From Planctomycetota bacterium (GTDB lineage Bacteria; Planctomycetota; SZUA-567; JAFGGJ01), in assembly GCA_016930595.1 (NCBI GenBank), contig JAFGGJ010000002.1, positions 50,325 to 114,324 on the forward strand: a stretch of 64,000 bases of DNA, given 5' to 3'. Positions 8,131-17,069 of the stretch are shown here, one piece after another. The number at the start of each line of letters is the position of its first letter. The first letter of the stretch is position 1. The notes under the pieces are model-generated. The model saw nothing but the letters and a program-made list of their open reading frames with translations. It was not told where the DNA came from and did no database searches. A program made the position numbers and the translations under genes.

Positions 8131-10566
8131 ATGATTACGCGTACGTCTCTCTGTGGGCGCTGGGCGCTGGGCGGGACTGACCCGGGAGCCGGGGAAAGAA
8201 GGGGCTACCAGTCCGCTCCCGCCTGGGAAGCCTTCGATGCCCTTGTCCCCGGGGCCGTTCCCAACGACCTCGTAAAGGCGGGGCTTATTCCAGATCCGCG
8301 CTGGTGCAGGAATCCCGACGACGTTTCCTGGGTGGGACGGCGTGACTGGTGGCTTTTCAGGCGGTTTATCGCTCCGCCGGGCAGGCGCCACGCGCTTGTT
8401 TTTCACGGCGTTGACACTTTTGCGGAAGTCTTTATCGATGGCGAGCACGTTGCTTCGCTCGACAACCAGTTCGTTCCTCACGAAATTGACGTGACCGACC
8501 GCGTGAAGCCGGGCGTTGAGCATTCCATAAGCGTCAAGCTGGAAGCCCCCGAGCACGCCACGGCGAGGATTGCCGGCCGCCCGCTCAGTTTCTGCAACGG
8601 CTGGTACCACAGGCTTTACGCGCGCAAGGCACAGATGTCTTACGGCTGGGACTGGGCGCGCTACGTTCCCACGCTCGGGATACTGCGCCCCGTCGAAATC
8701 ATCGGCGTTGACGGCCCCTCCGTTAAAGACGTCTGGATCAGGACGGTTTCCATCGACGGCGGTTCTGCTGTCATCGAAATAGCCGCTGCCATAGACAACC
8801 CCGGCGATGAGCACCGCGTGGAAATCGAATTCTCAGCGGCCTCCGATACCGGCTCCCGGATTGCTTTCTCCGACCTCGTCGTCCTTCAGTCGGGCATGAC
8901 GGAATATTCAACGAGGATCGAAGTGAGAACCCCCGCCCTCTGGTGGCCTCTGGGATACGGTCGCCCTGCTTTGTACCGGGGTAATTTCTCCCTGCGCCGG
9001 CAGGATTCCCCCGTCGCCTCCATGCCGGTTTCGTTCGGCATCAGGCAGGTTGAACTCGTGCTCGAAAAGGACGGGTGCCGCACCTTCTTCTTCCGCATCA
9101 ACGGCAGGGACGTGTTCTGCCAGGGCGCCAATTGGGTTCCCCTCGATGTCGAATTCACCTCTTCCGCCGAAAAATACCGCGCCGCTTTCGAAATGCTCAA
9201 ACATGCCAACCTGAACATGCTCCGTGTATGGGGCGGCGGTATCATCGAAGATCCTCTCTTCTACGACCTTGCCGATTCCAACGGCGTCATGCTCTGGCAC
9301 GACATGATGTTCGCGTGCGGCGAATATCCCAGGGATGACGAGTTCAGGGACAAGGTCAAGGCCGAAGTCGCCCGCATAACGGCGAACCTCAGAAACCATC
9401 CATCTGTCGTGCTCTGGTGCGGCAACAATGAGAACGCGTGGCTCGAATCCGATCATCCCCTGTATACCGTCGACCTCCCCGACGCCGTGCGCGGCTCCGA
9501 CCCGGACAGGCCTTATTGGCCTTCCAGTCCCTATTCGCCGGACGGGATGCCGCCCAACTCACAGGATGCCGGCGATTGCCACGACTGGGCCTGCTGGCAT
9601 GGGGCCAGGGGCCTGCCGGCGGTGGAAGAGAATCACTGCCTGTTCCTCAGCGAATACGGGTGTCAGGCCCCGCCGGACCTTGCCACGGTCAGACGTATCA
9701 TCCCGGAACAGGACATCGGCCGCCTGGGTCCTTCATGGTCGCTCCGCATGGGCGTCGTTGAACTGCTCGCCTGCGTCGGTGCCCCCTGGATCGGCCACGC
9801 CCCCCGCGATATGCACCGGATGCTGAAAGCCATGTGGTGCGCCCAGCGTGAAATCGACTGCCGCGCCTACTACCTGCATCGTTCCCGGATGCTTCGTGCC
9901 GACGGCGGTTCCGGCGGCGTCCTTGTCTGGGCGTTCGGCGAAGCCTGGCCCGCAGTCAACTGGTCCATCCTGGACTATCTCATGCACCCCAAGGCCGCGT
10001 ATTATGGTATCCGGCGCGCCTGCCGTTCCGTTTCCATGACCCACGTCGTCGACGGCGGCTCCGTAAGGACCACCCTCAGCAACCAGTCTTCTGAAACCGT
10101 CCGGGGAGTCATGACTGTAAGGCTGTGCGATCTGAGCGGTGCCGCCCTTGCCGAAGCTTCCGCGGAAGTCGCGGCTTCACCGATGAGCGTCGCCGGAGGG
10201 CCCCGGCTGGATAACCCGGCCGGCGCGGTTGTCAGCGTTTTCTCTTTTGCTGTCGATGGAGCGGCCGTTAGCGATCTTCAGTGGCTCGTGCCCGTGGCGA
10301 CACAGGATCTCCCCGACGCTTCCCTCGCCGCAGAATGGCTGGACGACTTCACTCTCTCGGTTCGGAATGACGGCGGCTGCATCGCGAGAATGGTCCAGGT
10401 CCGGGACGAAGTCGGGTGCGGCGTGCTCTGGAACGACGATTCTTTCGATCTGCTGCCGGGTGAAGGTCGCTTTCTCGCGGGCCGTCTAATACCGGGGATG
10501 GCGCCTTATCGCCGTTCCCCGGTCCTGGTGTCAGCCGAGAACTGCGGGATGCGGAGGGTGACTTGA
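8131..10566 (+). CDS. Glycoside hydrolase family 2 beta-mannosidase-like enzyme
   Basis: This 811-aa enzyme is predicted to release beta-linked mannose from oligosaccharides. The N-terminal jelly-roll domain (residues ~1-165, with WVGRRDWWLFRRF) is followed by an Ig-like domain and a TIM barrel at ~300-600. The general acid/base motif is WCGNNENAW with Glu near residue 434. The nucleophile is the Glu of LSEYGCQAPP near residue 508. WCGNNE is the pattern of GH2 mannosidases rather than beta-galactosidases. No signal peptide is visible, so a cytoplasmic location is likely. GGAGG precedes the ATG. Its stop codon TGA overlaps the TTG start of the next gene, indicating translational coupling. Confidence 0.9.
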   Translation: MITRTSLCGRWALGGTDPGAGERRGYQSAPAWEAFDALVPGAVPNDLVKAGLIPDPRWCRNPDDVSWVGRRDWWLFRRFIAPPGRRHALVFHGVDTFAEVFIDGEHVASLDNQFVPHEIDVTDRVKPGVEHSISVKLEAPEHATARIAGRPLSFCNGWYHRLYARKAQMSYGWDWARYVPTLGILRPVEIIGVDGPSVKDVWIRTVSIDGGSAVIEIAAAIDNPGDEHRVEIEFSAASDTGSRIAFSDLVVLQSGMTEYSTRIEVRTPALWWPLGYGRPALYRGNFSLRRQDSPVASMPVSFGIRQVELVLEKDGCRTFFFRINGRDVFCQGANWVPLDVEFTSSAEKYRAAFEMLKHANLNMLRVWGGGIIEDPLFYDLADSNGVMLWHDMMFACGEYPRDDEFRDKVKAEVARITANLRNHPSVVLWCGNNENAWLESDHPLYTVDLPDAVRGSDPDRPYWPSSPYSPDGMPPNSQDAGDCHDWACWHGARGLPAVEENHCLFLSEYGCQAPPDLATVRRIIPEQDIGRLGPSWSLRMGVVELLACVGAPWIGHAPRDMHRMLKAMWCAQREIDCRAYYLHRSRMLRADGGSGGVLVWAFGEAWPAVNWSILDYLMHPKAAYYGIRRACRSVSMTHVVDGGSVRTTLSNQSSETVRGVMTVRLCDLSGAALAEASAEVAASPMSVAGGPRLDNPAGAVVSVFSFAVDGAAVSDLQWLVPVATQDLPDASLAAEWLDDFTLSVRNDGGCIARMVQVRDEVGCGVLWNDDSFDLLPGEGRFLAGRLIPGMAPYRRSPVLVSAENCGMRRVT

Positions 10567-12548
10567 CTGTTGCACGCGGCAGGTTGTGCATGGCAGGGTT
10601 TTTCCCCCTGGTAGTCTCTGCCTTCTTCCTGTTCCCGCAGGGTTGCGGCGGGCCACGAACGCGCCCCGCCGGGCCCGATACCGCCGAACTCGTACGGCTA
10701 AAAATGGCCGTCATCGGTAAGACCCTGGACGGCAATACCCTTGCCGAAAATGATCCCGCCTATATCAGCCCGCAGGACGCCCGCAGAAAGCTCGCGGAAC
10801 TCCTGGGCGCACAGTCTCCTCCCGCGGGAGAACGGGAGGATCCCTCCCAACGGCAGCCCCTTCCCGAACCCTATACGCCTCCTCCTGTTATCGATCTTGC
10901 CAGGTCCGCGCCCGTAAGGATCTCGGTCGCGGATGCTTCCGGCAGGTCGTGCCCCTTTCTTCTCAATGTCCAGGCTGCAGGTATGAATATCCTGCCGGGC
11001 CCTTCCGGTCATGGCGAGTACCACCGGGGGGCACACAGCTTCAGAGTGCCCGTGGGGCCCGTCCGTATCGAAGTCCGCGGGGGGCATTTCCGCCGGACTT
11101 TCGTATCCGAAGCGGTCGTCAAGCCGGGCGGCAGTCTCAAGTTGCGCGCTCGTCTTGAAAGCGGTCTCCTCACGACCATCACCCGGCAGGGGTTTTCTCC
11201 CGCAAGGCTTCTTTTCCTTGGCGACGCTTCGGAGCGCTCCACCGATCTAGGGTCCATCGAACGGGTGTGGCAGACGGCGATCCTGGCCGCGGAGCCGGGG
11301 GCGGGCGGCGACACGCTCACCGGTGCGGTCGCACCCTCCTGGCCGGGCTACGGTCGCCACCTTCTGCTCGGTGGCGACGGCCTTGCGGATATCTCCCGCA
11401 CCTGGCGCAGTTCTGCCGGCAGCATGCCCGGCGGTCCTTTCCTGTCGGACAGCTCCGTTGCCTGGTCCGCCGTCATACTGCCCGGCTCCGGATCCCGCAT
11501 GTTCAGTCCCAAGCGGGCCTACCTGCTCTGGCACGGCCTGAAAGAACGCTTCCCCACCGCCGGCCTTTTCGAAGAACTCCTCCCCGCGGAACTCCCGGTT
11601 CTCTACTCGGCCGGCCTTTCCAGGGCAGTGTGCGTCCCTCCCACGCCCGAAGGGCTCGGTCTTTTCGCACGCCTGTCTTCCGTCTACCCGGAATTGCTCC
11701 CCGCTCCGCCCGCTCCGTTGCCGGGCGAAGCTTTCCCCAATGTCCTTGTCTGGGGCCGGCCCGAATCCCCGGCCGACGCGCTCGATATCCTGAACAAGGG
11801 CGCATATTCCGTCTGCCACGGCATTTTCATCACCGCCTTGCTGGGCGGTCAGCCCCCTGGACCCGTGGAACCCCCCGCCGCGGGTACGCCTCTCTGGTTC
11901 GATATCAACGTCCTTACCGCAGCCCTGTCCGGTGCAGCCATCGATGAAGTCCTCGTGTACCGCAATTCCGAAGTCATCCATCGTGAACGGGGCCATCCCA
12001 ACCAGACCAGCATGCGCATTACGGTTCCGGTTGCGGACCCAGGGCCCGCAAGGTATTGGGTGGCCGCCATGGGTCATGCCGCGGAATCCCCCCGCCTTCC
12101 CGTGCCGGGCGCAGCCCCCCGGGCTTTCCGGGATAACCTGCTCCTCGGCCTCACGGCCCCTTTTTCCCTCGGGCGCCCCGGCAGCCTCCTTCCACAGCCC
12201 CTGCAGGTCGTTGTCACGGTAAAGGACCTTGCTGGAAATCCGGTCAGGGATGCCGAGATCGTTGGTGGGGCGCAATCCGTCCGGACGGCCGCTGACGGCA
12301 GGGCTTCCGTCTTGTGGGCGCCGGGAAACAGGCTGCAGGTCCGTTGCGGTGATACCCTTACTCCCGTGGAGCCCTTTTTTGCGCCCGAGCTCTTCGAGCT
12401 TTACCAGGCCGCACACAGCGGCTCGATCGACTGGTCCGGCCCGGAATATGCCAACCGCGTCCGGACCGTGCTTGCTTCCAGGGCGTTCTCTGTAAGGCTT
12501 CCGCTTCGTCTCGAACAGGCTCAGAACCGCCCCTCAAAAACCCCTTGA
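10563..12548 (+). CDS. Putative lipoprotein resembling a degenerate CehA/McbA metallohydrolase
   Basis: This 661-aa protein starts at TTG four bases after GGAGGG, overlapping the upstream stop by 4 bases. A hydrophobic N-terminus ends at FPQGCGG, a weak lipobox. Residues ~115-200 read like the carboxypeptidase-regulatory-like front domain of CehA/McbA proteins (VRISVADASGRSCPF, then FRVPVGPVRIEV). The region at ~405-470 (KGAYSVCHGIFITALLGG, then DEVLVYRNSEVIHR) resembles their C-terminal domain. The expected metal-binding histidines of the PHP-like core are absent: the segment is LLFLGDASERST. An extra Ig-like module (VVVTVKDLAGNPVRDAEI) ends the chain. I infer a non-catalytic, possibly binding or structural envelope protein partnered with the mannosidase. 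Family assignment is tentative. Confidence 0.5.
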   Translation: MTVARGRLCMAGFFPLVVSAFFLFPQGCGGPRTRPAGPDTAELVRLKMAVIGKTLDGNTLAENDPAYISPQDARRKLAELLGAQSPPAGEREDPSQRQPLPEPYTPPPVIDLARSAPVRISVADASGRSCPFLLNVQAAGMNILPGPSGHGEYHRGAHSFRVPVGPVRIEVRGGHFRRTFVSEAVVKPGGSLKLRARLESGLLTTITRQGFSPARLLFLGDASERSTDLGSIERVWQTAILAAEPGAGGDTLTGAVAPSWPGYGRHLLLGGDGLADISRTWRSSAGSMPGGPFLSDSSVAWSAVILPGSGSRMFSPKRAYLLWHGLKERFPTAGLFEELLPAELPVLYSAGLSRAVCVPPTPEGLGLFARLSSVYPELLPAPPAPLPGEAFPNVLVWGRPESPADALDILNKGAYSVCHGIFITALLGGQPPGPVEPPAAGTPLWFDINVLTAALSGAAIDEVLVYRNSEVIHRERGHPNQTSMRITVPVADPGPARYWVAAMGHAAESPRLPVPGAAPRAFRDNLLLGLTAPFSLGRPGSLLPQPLQVVVTVKDLAGNPVRDAEIVGGAQSVRTAADGRASVLWAPGNRLQVRCGDTLTPVEPFFAPELFELYQAAHSGSIDWSGPEYANRVRTVLASRAFSVRLPLRLEQAQNRPSKTP

Positions 12549-12573
12549 CACGTTTCTCAGGCTCCCCTATAAT
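12545..12573 (+). promoter_or_regulatory. Consensus sigma70 promoter of the MshEN/STAS operon
   Basis: TTGACA and TATAAT are both perfect and separated by exactly 17 bases. The -35 box overlaps the stop codon of the preceding gene. The expected transcript starts about 40 bases before the first ATG of the four-gene signalling operon. Confidence 0.85.
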
Positions 12574-12620
12574 CTCAAAACCTGTGCTGGTGGTATTTTG
12601 GGCTTTCGGAAGGAGTGTTC

Positions 12621-13280
12621 ATGGGTGAGCCTGAGGATAGAAGCCTCGGCAGACTCCTCGTTGACGCCGGCCTCATTACGCCCAAACAGCTCGAAGAAGC
12701 TCTGGCCTACCAGAAATCCATAGGCGGCAGGCTGGGGCGTATCCTCGTCAAGCTCGGCGCACTTATGGAAGACAAACTCCTCCAGTTCGTCGCTGACCAG
12801 CAGGGCCTCGAAGTCATCAGCCTCAAGGGCTGGGAGCCCGATACCAAGCTTCTCAGCCTTGCTCCGCGGGATTTCTGGGAAAACCACGGCATTCTCCCCT
12901 ATGCCGTTGAACATTCCACCCTCAAGGTCGCCATGAGCGACGCCAGCGATATCCCTGCCATCGATGACCTCCGCTTCACGACTTCCCTGGAAGTCGTCCC
13001 TGTCCTCGCCAGCGAACGCGAGCTTCAGACCCTCATCAACAAGCATTTCTATAAGGACGGCGAAGCCGCGTCCAGAAAACGCGCCCCCAGAGTCGATGTG
13101 CGCGATATCGCCAGGGAAGTCGAAGCAAGAGGCGCTGTTCGTGGTGAACGTGAACACATGCTTGCCGATTTGCTCAACACCAACCCGGCTCGTCTGGTCA
13201 AGGCCATGGCCTCCCTCCTTGTCAAGAAGGGCGTCCTGGACCCCGAAGACCTCTCAAGCGAGCTTGAAGAGACTACTTGA
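12621..13280 (+). CDS. Stand-alone GspE N-terminal/MshEN-like domain protein
   Basis: This 219-aa protein lacks the AAA+ ATPase part of GspE/PilB and contains only the N-terminal type. Two repeats of the MshEN pattern are visible: SLGRLLVDAGLITPKQLEEAL at ~7-27 and RLGRILVKLGALMEDKLLQF at ~35-54. In MshE such tandem motifs bind cyclic di-GMP. A GspE-N fold follows (ILPYAVEHSTLKVAMSD), then a charged C-terminal region. The ATG at 12621 is chosen because AAGGAG ends six bases upstream; the longer GTG frame would overlap this site. It is the first gene of an operon with HATPase and STAS proteins. c-di-GMP binding is an inference from the motif. Confidence 0.82.
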   Translation: MGEPEDRSLGRLLVDAGLITPKQLEEALAYQKSIGGRLGRILVKLGALMEDKLLQFVADQQGLEVISLKGWEPDTKLLSLAPRDFWENHGILPYAVEHSTLKVAMSDASDIPAIDDLRFTTSLEVVPVLASERELQTLINKHFYKDGEAASRKRAPRVDVRDIAREVEARGAVRGEREHMLADLLNTNPARLVKAMASLLVKKGVLDPEDLSSELEETT

Positions 13281-13300
13281 ACCGCTGATGGAGTGCTCGG

Positions 13301-14320
13301 ATGAAAACCGTCTCCTTTGAGCAGCTCTTGCAGGAAATAAACCAGGCGGTAGGGCCTTCCCCGCCGGGCGCCAGGCCCGTGCTTGAAGCCGCCGTCGAGC
13401 AGATTCGTGGCCACCTTGCCGCAGGTGAACCCGTCGAGCTTGCTTCCGATATCACGGTTCAGCCTTCCGCCGGCGTCGCCGTCGCAGAAGCGGCCGAAGG
13501 CAAGGTCTATAAGATCCTGCTCGTTGTCGGCGCCGTCGATTTCTTCACCAATACCATGGTCCAGCGCCTTACCGGCCCCCTTACCACCGTTGCCGTTGCT
13601 GAAGGTCCGGATGCCGCATGGAAAAAAGTTGAGTCCGACGATCCGGACCTCGTTATCATCGACAGTACCGTTGAACAGCCCCGCTCCCTGGTCTCCAGGA
13701 TCAAGGAAACTCTCGGCACCAGCCTTATCGCCGTTCTCCTCATCTACCCCGAAGGCGCCGATCCGAACGCCGTGGCCGGCCTCAAGGCCTGTGAAGACGA
13801 AAGCCTCGTCGAGCCCTTTGAACTCGATGAGCTCGTTGGTCTTGTCGAAGATGAGCTTACGCGCAAGGAAGAAGAAGAAGCCTTCTTCGACCATGAAATA
13901 CATTTCCAGCTCCAGACCGCCGAACAGCACGTTGAACAGGCCAACGACCTTATCGCACGCCTCGTCGACCAGGTGAAGATGTCTGACGAGAGCAAGGCCG
14001 CCGTCAGCGTCGCTTTTCGCGAAGCTATCGATAATGCCGCCAGGCACGGTAATAAAAATCAGGAAAACCGTATCATTGACGTCATTTACCTGCTGGACAA
14101 GGAAAAGGCCACCATTACCGTTGAAGATGAGGGCGACGGTTTCGATACCGAAATGTTCATCACTCGCGGCCGCGAAGGTAACGCCGTCGCAGCCGCACGC
14201 GAAAGAAATCAGGCTGGCCGCGTCGGTGGTCTCGGTATCATGCTGATGCTCAAGTGTCTCGATGATCTTGAGTATAACGCCGTGGGCAACCTCATAAAGC
14301 TTACGAAGTTTGTGGCGTGA
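13301..14320 (+). CDS. Receiver-like plus HATPase (RsbW/anti-sigma-type) protein
   Basis: This 339-aa protein has an N-terminal helical region, a response-regulator-like domain at ~66-180 and a GHKL ATPase domain at ~195-335. The receiver-like part keeps the central Asp (LVIIDST) but lacks the acidic pair after the first strand (ILLVVGAVDF), so it is probably not phosphorylated in the usual way. The ATPase part has the N box FREAIDNAARHGN, the G1 box DEGDGFD and a G2-like GGLGIML, matching the RsbW/SpoIIAB serine-kinase type rather than a histidine kinase (no phospho-His domain). The STAS protein encoded just downstream is the natural partner. The start is 20 bases after the previous stop. 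Confidence 0.82.
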   Translation: MKTVSFEQLLQEINQAVGPSPPGARPVLEAAVEQIRGHLAAGEPVELASDITVQPSAGVAVAEAAEGKVYKILLVVGAVDFFTNTMVQRLTGPLTTVAVAEGPDAAWKKVESDDPDLVIIDSTVEQPRSLVSRIKETLGTSLIAVLLIYPEGADPNAVAGLKACEDESLVEPFELDELVGLVEDELTRKEEEEAFFDHEIHFQLQTAEQHVEQANDLIARLVDQVKMSDESKAAVSVAFREAIDNAARHGNKNQENRIIDVIYLLDKEKATITVEDEGDGFDTEMFITRGREGNAVAAARERNQAGRVGGLGIMLMLKCLDDLEYNAVGNLIKLTKFVA

Positions 14321-14342
14321 CCCCTCAGGAAGGACTTGCACA

Positions 14343-15347
14343 ATGGCTGCCATAGATTTCAAGGTCCGGAATGTCAAGAGCCCTGAGGGCGCTGCTGCCG
14401 CCGTTGCAGAAGTTACCGGCTCCATCGACGCTACTACCATCAACCAGTTCCAGACTATCATGGATAAGCTGGTGCAGAAGGGCGTCAAGAACCTCATGCT
14501 CGATTGCACCAATATCAAGTATATCAACTCCACGGGCCTTGGCACCCTCCTCAAGTACGTCGATACCTTCTCCGGTGTCGGCGGCAACCTGGTCTTCATT
14601 CGCGTGCCCAGCAAAGTCATGCTTGTCATGGAAATGCTCGGCTTCAACGCTCTCTTCAATATCTATGAAGAAGAAGACGATGCCCTCCAGTTCCTCGGTG
14701 CGAGCGGCGCCGTAGAGGAAGCCCCCGCCGAAGCCGTTGCCCCCGAAATGCCTTCCCTCCAGACCCCCGTCCCGGGGCCCGCTCCCGTTTCTCCCATCGC
14801 ACCCGCACCCGCCCCGGTGGCCGCCGCTCCTCCGGCCGCCGTCCCCGCCAGGAAAGTTTCTTTTCCCCTCGAAGCCGAATGCTCGCGGTGCGGCCAGAAA
14901 CTTGAAATACCCGGCGAAGGCACTTTCCGTTGCCCGCGCTGCGCCCAGATGTGCGCCGTCAACGGCTCCGGCTCCGTTGAATTCCCTGCCACAAGGCTTC
15001 CTGCGCCCGTAGAAGTCTCCGTCCCGGCCACCGCCGGCTTCGCAGGCGTAGTCGCCGCACTGGCGGAAGGGCTCGCCATTACCATCGGTCTCAACTCCGA
15101 CAAGTCCCAGCAGATTCGTGAAGATATCGGCGGCATCATCTCCGCCATGGTTGAAAACTCCTACAGCGGCGACGCCACCAGTGCCATCAATATCCTTCTC
15201 ATGCCCAGCGAAACCGGCCTCCGTTCCGAAATCGTCGATAACGGCTCCGGCACGGATCTCAGCTCCATGCAGACCGGCGCCGATGATGTCAGGGTTACGC
15301 CGCATCCTGTCAAGGGCAGTGTTTACGCCTTGCTCTACAACAAGTAG
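14343..15347 (+). CDS. STAS domain, zinc ribbon and HATPase-like fusion protein
   Basis: This 334-aa protein begins eight bases after AGGAAGGA. Residues ~1-118 form a STAS (anti-anti-sigma) domain with YINSTGLGTLLKY, where Ser63/Thr64 occupy the region phosphorylated in SpoIIAA/RsbV; the usual preceding Asp is Asn. A Pro/Ala-rich linker at ~125-172 leads to a zinc ribbon (CSRCG then CPRCA). The C-terminal ~120 residues resemble an RsbW-type GHKL domain: the N-box-like segment reads AMVENSYSGD and the G1-like segment IVDNGSGTD. The chain thus carries both an antagonist-type and an anti-sigma-type module. The HATPase assignment is weaker than the STAS one. It presumably pairs with the HATPase encoded upstream. 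Confidence 0.8.
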   Translation: MAAIDFKVRNVKSPEGAAAAVAEVTGSIDATTINQFQTIMDKLVQKGVKNLMLDCTNIKYINSTGLGTLLKYVDTFSGVGGNLVFIRVPSKVMLVMEMLGFNALFNIYEEEDDALQFLGASGAVEEAPAEAVAPEMPSLQTPVPGPAPVSPIAPAPAPVAAAPPAAVPARKVSFPLEAECSRCGQKLEIPGEGTFRCPRCAQMCAVNGSGSVEFPATRLPAPVEVSVPATAGFAGVVAALAEGLAITIGLNSDKSQQIREDIGGIISAMVENSYSGDATSAINILLMPSETGLRSEIVDNGSGTDLSSMQTGADDVRVTPHPVKGSVYALLYNK

Positions 15348-15365
15348 GCTTTCGGGAGATTGTGA

Positions 15366-16832
15366 ATGACACCTGCACCAAGTTCCCGCAGCGGTCGCGG
15401 AAAGCCCATCGGTGAAATCCTTCTCGAAAACGGCGCCATTCAGCCCGAACAGCTCGCCCGCGCCATCGCCGAACAGAACGGTTCCTACGACCTCATCGGC
15501 CGTATCCTGATTAAGCAGGGCGCCTGCGGCCAAGCGGCTATCCTGGCGGCCCTTCAGGCCCAGTATCGTGTTACCAACGTCGAGATCACCCGCGTCCCGC
15601 TCGATTCGGAAGCCATCTCCAAGGTCACTAAGGATATCTGTGAAAAAGGCCGCCTTATCCCCTTTGACCTCATCGGAAGCACTATTTGTGTCGCCATGAC
15701 GAACGTGCTGAACCGTAAGGGCATTAGCGCCGTCGAAGAAGCCAGTGATTGCAAGGTCAAGGCTTTCTCAGCCTCGTGGGTCGACATCAAGAAAGTTATC
15801 AAGGCTTACTTTGACGAAAGCGGCAAGGGTGTTCAGATATCTCAGCACGCCGACGGCGATGCCTTCGACCTCGTGGACGCGCCCGTCGCCGATTCGGAAC
15901 CTTCCGTTGCTGCCGCCCCCGCTCCGCCGCCGCCCGCTGCTCCGCCTCCAGCGGCCAAGCCTGCCCCGGTTTCCGCTGCCCCGCCCCCCCCTCCGCCTCC
16001 AGTTGCTCCGCCCGCCCCTGCTCCGTCACCGGAAGCCGATGTTGCCGTCGTTCCTTTTGGCGGAAGCGGTGCCGGCAAGAAAAAGAAAAAACGCTCCGGC
16101 AAGCGCGATACCATGCGCATGCTCAAGGCCCAATTGATGAAGGACAAGGGCGAAGCCCCCAAGGCCGAAAAGCCCCAGCCGCCGTCCGCTCCTCCCAAGG
16201 AAGATATTGTCGTTCCCGCTGCTCCTCCCCCGCCTCCGCCGGTCTCCGCTCCCGCTCCTGTTGCCGAAGAGCCCGCTGCCGATGTGCCCGCTGGCGCCAA
16301 GCTCTCCGGTAGCGTCGTCTACCAGCCCGTTCCCGAATGGAGCGCCTACGGGGCGCCGCCCGCCGAAGGACTCGTGCCTTCCAGGCCTGCCTCGGATGAC
16401 GCTGAGCCCGCTATAGTAAAGAAGCTTCGCGAAACCGGCCACAAGGGTTCCGCCGACCATGAAGTTCTTGATGCTCTGCCCGTCGGCGAGCTCTTTGCCC
16501 CGTCCCTGGACGACTACAAAGTCACGGTTTCCGCCCTCGCCGCCCTTGAAGATGTCGTCATCGAAGAAGAACCTCTGGCGCCGCCTGAGCCCGAACCAGC
16601 CCCCGAACCCGAACCGCTGGAACTCAAACCTGCTCCCACTCCCCAGCCGGCCGCCCCCATGCCCACCATTGAAGCTCCGGTGGTTTCCGCAAGCCCCAAG
16701 ATCCGGGCCGCCATCGCCGTTTCGCAGCAGGAATCCGTCGCGCTGGCGCCGCGTGAAGGCGAAGACCGCGAAGCCTCTTTCCGCTCCAGGTTCCTCTCTT
16801 CCAGGGTCGTCAAGGCCGTGGCGGTCGAATAA
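15366..16832 (+). CDS. Second MshEN/GspE-N-like protein with long Pro-rich tail
   Basis: This 488-aa protein has an N-terminal GspE-N-like region (~residues 10-150) with two degenerate MshEN repeats: PIGEILLENGAIQPEQLARAI and LIGRILIKQGACGQAAILAAL. The Arg of the RLG motif is lost in both, so cyclic di-GMP binding is less certain than for its paralogue. From ~180 onward the chain is low-complexity Pro/Ala-rich (PPPPPPVAPPAP) with a basic patch GKKKKKRSGKRD and no further domain. Such tails usually tether or recruit. It closes the four-gene operon, starting 18 bases after the STAS stop. No GspE-type ATPase lies nearby, which argues against ordinary type II secretion. Confidence 0.75.
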   Translation: MTPAPSSRSGRGKPIGEILLENGAIQPEQLARAIAEQNGSYDLIGRILIKQGACGQAAILAALQAQYRVTNVEITRVPLDSEAISKVTKDICEKGRLIPFDLIGSTICVAMTNVLNRKGISAVEEASDCKVKAFSASWVDIKKVIKAYFDESGKGVQISQHADGDAFDLVDAPVADSEPSVAAAPAPPPPAAPPPAAKPAPVSAAPPPPPPPVAPPAPAPSPEADVAVVPFGGSGAGKKKKKRSGKRDTMRMLKAQLMKDKGEAPKAEKPQPPSAPPKEDIVVPAAPPPPPPVSAPAPVAEEPAADVPAGAKLSGSVVYQPVPEWSAYGAPPAEGLVPSRPASDDAEPAIVKKLRETGHKGSADHEVLDALPVGELFAPSLDDYKVTVSALAALEDVVIEEEPLAPPEPEPAPEPEPLELKPAPTPQPAAPMPTIEAPVVSASPKIRAAIAVSQQESVALAPREGEDREASFRSRFLSSRVVKAVAVE

Positions 16833-16848
16833 CCTTTCCCCGTTCCGC

Positions 16849-16877
16849 TTGACCACTCACGCCTTTTGTGTTATATT
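16849..16877 (+). promoter_or_regulatory. Putative sigma70 promoter of the tRNA pair
   Basis: TTGACC, a 17-base spacer and TATATT place the expected start ~20 bases before tRNA-Gln. Confidence 0.75.
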
Positions 16878-16904
16878 CTTTCTGCTTTCCATTAGATGCA
16901 AGGC

Positions 16905-16978
16905 TGCCCTGTCGTCTAATGGTAGGACGCCTGACTCTGGATCAGGTAGTCTACGTTCGAATCGTAGCAGGGCAGCCA
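16905..16978 (+). tRNA. tRNA-Gln (anticodon CTG)
   Basis: The 7-bp acceptor stem TGCCCTG/CAGGGCA, the anticodon stem CCTGA/TCAGG with loop CTCTGGA (anticodon CTG after U33), and the T arm CTACG-TTCGAAT-CGTAG all pair. CCA is encoded. 74 nt. Confidence 0.95.
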
Positions 16979-16991
16979 GTAATGCCCGGGT

Positions 16992-17069
16992 GTCCCCATC
17001 GTCTAGCCCGGCCCAGGACGGTAGGTTCTCAGCCTACAAACCGGGGTTCGAATCCCCGTGGGGATACCA
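16992..17069 (+). tRNA. tRNA-Glu (anticodon CTC)
   Basis: The acceptor stem GTCCCCA/TGGGGAT (first pair G-U), the D arm GTCTAGCCCGGCCCAGGAC close to known tRNA-Glu, and the anticodon stem GTAGG/CCTAC with loop TTCTCAG (anticodon CTC) fit. The T arm is CGGGG-TTCGAAT-CCCCG. CCA is encoded. It follows tRNA-Gln by 13 bases, so both probably share one transcript. 78 nt. Confidence 0.95.

Noticed and set aside
13049-14659. 536-aa minus-strand frame opposite the HATPase gene
   Set aside because: Shadow of a plus-strand operon with a consensus promoter and good ribosome-binding sites.
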